A stretch of 6,583 nucleotides of DNA from an uncultured Lachnospiraceae bacterium (GTDB lineage Bacteria > Bacillota > Clostridia > Lachnospirales > Lachnospiraceae). The position numbers and the translations under genes are program-made. The DNA lies in contig CADBTX010000007.1 of the NCBI GenBank assembly GCA_902797705.1, positions 1 to 6,583 of the forward strand, written 5' to 3'. Below the pieces are notes generated by a model, which was not told the DNA's origin, made no database searches, and worked only from the letters and a program-made list of their open reading frames with translations. Below are positions 5,458 through 6,583 of this stretch, piece by piece (the first letter of the stretch is position 1; every line of letters begins with the position of its first letter).

Positions 5458-6583
5458 TCACTTTCTGTTTACCATGGCGGCCGAGGCTAAGAGCTCCGCA
5501 CCTGTACGCAGAGCTTCGTCATCCGCATGGAAACGGGGACGGTGAAGTTCTTCCGGCTTTTCGCCCTCAGGAGTGCTTCCGACCCAGAAAAAGAAGGACG
5601 GTACAAATTCCCGGTACAGCGCGAAATCCTCGCTTGCAAGTGAGGGCAGTGCATCCCTGACCCGGCGTCCGGTCTTAAGAGCGATGCCACGGGCCATTTC
5701 CGTCATCTCCGGAGTATTGAAGACTGCCGGGATCTTCCTCTCCCATATGACTTCTGAGCCGCACTCATAGGCCTCCGCCGTCTTTTTTACTATGGTATCC
5801 ACTCTCTTCACAAGGCTTTCCAGGGTTTCCTCAGAAAGAGCCCGTACAGTAGCCCTCATCATGACAGAGTCCACCACGAGATTGGCGGGAGATCCGCCCT
5901 CTATCCTGTTTACAGAAAGAACAGCGCTGTCCAAGGGGCTTGTATTCCTGCTTACAACGGTCTGAAGGCTCTGGACCACAGCCGCTGCACAAACGATGGG
6001 ATCGATATTCAGATGGGGCATTGAGCCGTGGCCTCCGGCCCCCTTCAGGCGGATCTCGAAATTATGCTTTGCGGACATCAGTGCCCCTTCGTGACACACG
6101 ATCTCTCCCGTATTTACAGAGGGCCAGTTATGCATGCCAAAACAATAGTCCGGATGAATAAGATCAAAAAGTCCTGCCTTTATCATCTTTTCCGCCCCGG
6201 TGGTACCCTCTTCCGCAGGCTGGAAAACAAGGTCCACGCTGTTTTTTAATCCTCCATCTTCATAAAGGCGGGAAAGGATAAGAGCAGCACCGTAAAGAGC
6301 CCCGGTATGGAGATCGTGACCGCAGGCATGCATAACCCCGGGATTCTGAGATCTATAGGGGGATTCATACTCCTCCGTCTGGGGAAGGGCGTCTATATCC
6401 GCCCTTAGCATTATCTCCCTTCCCCCTTCCTGTCCTTCTATCCTCGCCACCACTCCCGTCGGCGTATCAAGGGGAAGTATTCGGATTCCCGGAAGAACAG
6501 AGATAAGTTCCTTTATCTTCTCCGTTGTCCTGTATTCCCCGTTTGACAGTTCCGGATGCATATGAAGATCCCTTCTAAGTTCC
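5458..6583 (-). CDS. M20D family metal-dependent amidohydrolase/peptidase (5' end outside window)
   Basis: A cytosolic hydrolase of the hippuricase / IAA-amino acid hydrolase / N-acetyldiaminopimelate deacetylase group, cleaving an amide bond of an N-acylated amino acid or short peptide with a two-metal centre. Counting from the ATG at 6561: LRADIDALP (52-60), HACGHD (78-83; ligands C80 and H82), FQPAEEG (113-119; E117/E118), GMHNWP (142-147; H144), GGHGSMPH (176-183, dimerisation/lid domain) and SEDFALY (310-316), with H340 in LHRPRF as the last likely ligand. That ATG is probably not the true start: the frame stays open to the window edge, reading ELRRDLH just before it, and LRRDLHMHPELS is the conserved N-terminal motif of the family. 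The gene therefore starts beyond 6583. The exact substrate cannot be told from sequence. A possible terminator follows it. Confidence 0.95.
   Translation of the reverse strand, partial: ELRRDLHMHPELSNGEYRTTEKIKELISVLPGIRILPLDTPTGVVARIEGQEGGREIMLRADIDALPQTEEYESPYRSQNPGVMHACGHDLHTGALYGAALILSRLYEDGGLKNSVDLVFQPAEEGTTGAEKMIKAGLFDLIHPDYCFGMHNWPSVNTGEIVCHEGALMSAKHNFEIRLKGAGGHGSMPHLNIDPIVCAAAVVQSLQTVVSRNTSPLDSAVLSVNRIEGGSPANLVVDSVMMRATVRALSEETLESLVKRVDTIVKKTAEAYECGSEVIWERKIPAVFNTPEMTEMARGIALKTGRRVRDALPSLASEDFALYREFVPSFFFWVGSTPEGEKPEELHRPRFHADDEALRTGAELLASAAMVNRK

Noticed and set aside
6559..6561. ATG at 6561 as the start of the amidohydrolase
   Set aside because: The frame is open upstream and encodes the conserved LRRDLH residues just before it, so the real start must be outside the window.

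Overview
All seven protein genes in this window lie on the minus strand, so transcription runs from right to left. The set suggests a Gram-positive anaerobe of the Clostridia, possibly Lachnospiraceae. The reasons are strong purine-rich Shine-Dalgarno sites, a LemA/TPM pair with a glycine-rich tail, a TtcA-type thiolase with a CAC motif, and a PAS-type sensor of a style common in that family. This is an inference from gene style; no rRNA or other direct marker is present.

From right to left: (i) an M20D metal-dependent amidohydrolase whose start lies beyond the right edge; (ii) a 77-base gap holding a possible terminator hairpin and a good sigma-A-like promoter; (iii) an AI-2E family membrane transporter, a voltage-gated-type potassium channel overlapping it by one base, and a TtcA-like tRNA thiolation enzyme 9 bases further on, which look like one operon; (iv) a 66-base gap with a strong ribosome binding site but no clear promoter or terminator; (v) lemA and a TPM-domain (YgcG-like) membrane protein overlapping by one base, followed 28 bases later by the N-terminal part of a PAS-like signalling protein that runs off the left edge.

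Functionally the middle block is about membrane ion or small-molecule flux plus tRNA modification, and the left block is an envelope module (LemA/TPM) that may share a transcript with a sensor. The points most worth a second look are three. The AI-2E gene has no Shine-Dalgarno site but has a promoter placed so that its transcript could be leaderless. The potassium channel carries a short C-terminal RCK_C-like tail without the Rossmann RCK_N half. The LemA/TPM pair is followed closely by a PAS-like sensor. I see no mobile element, CRISPR array, tRNA or rRNA, and no gene-free stretch over 300 bases. Nothing here is convincingly a wholly new system.
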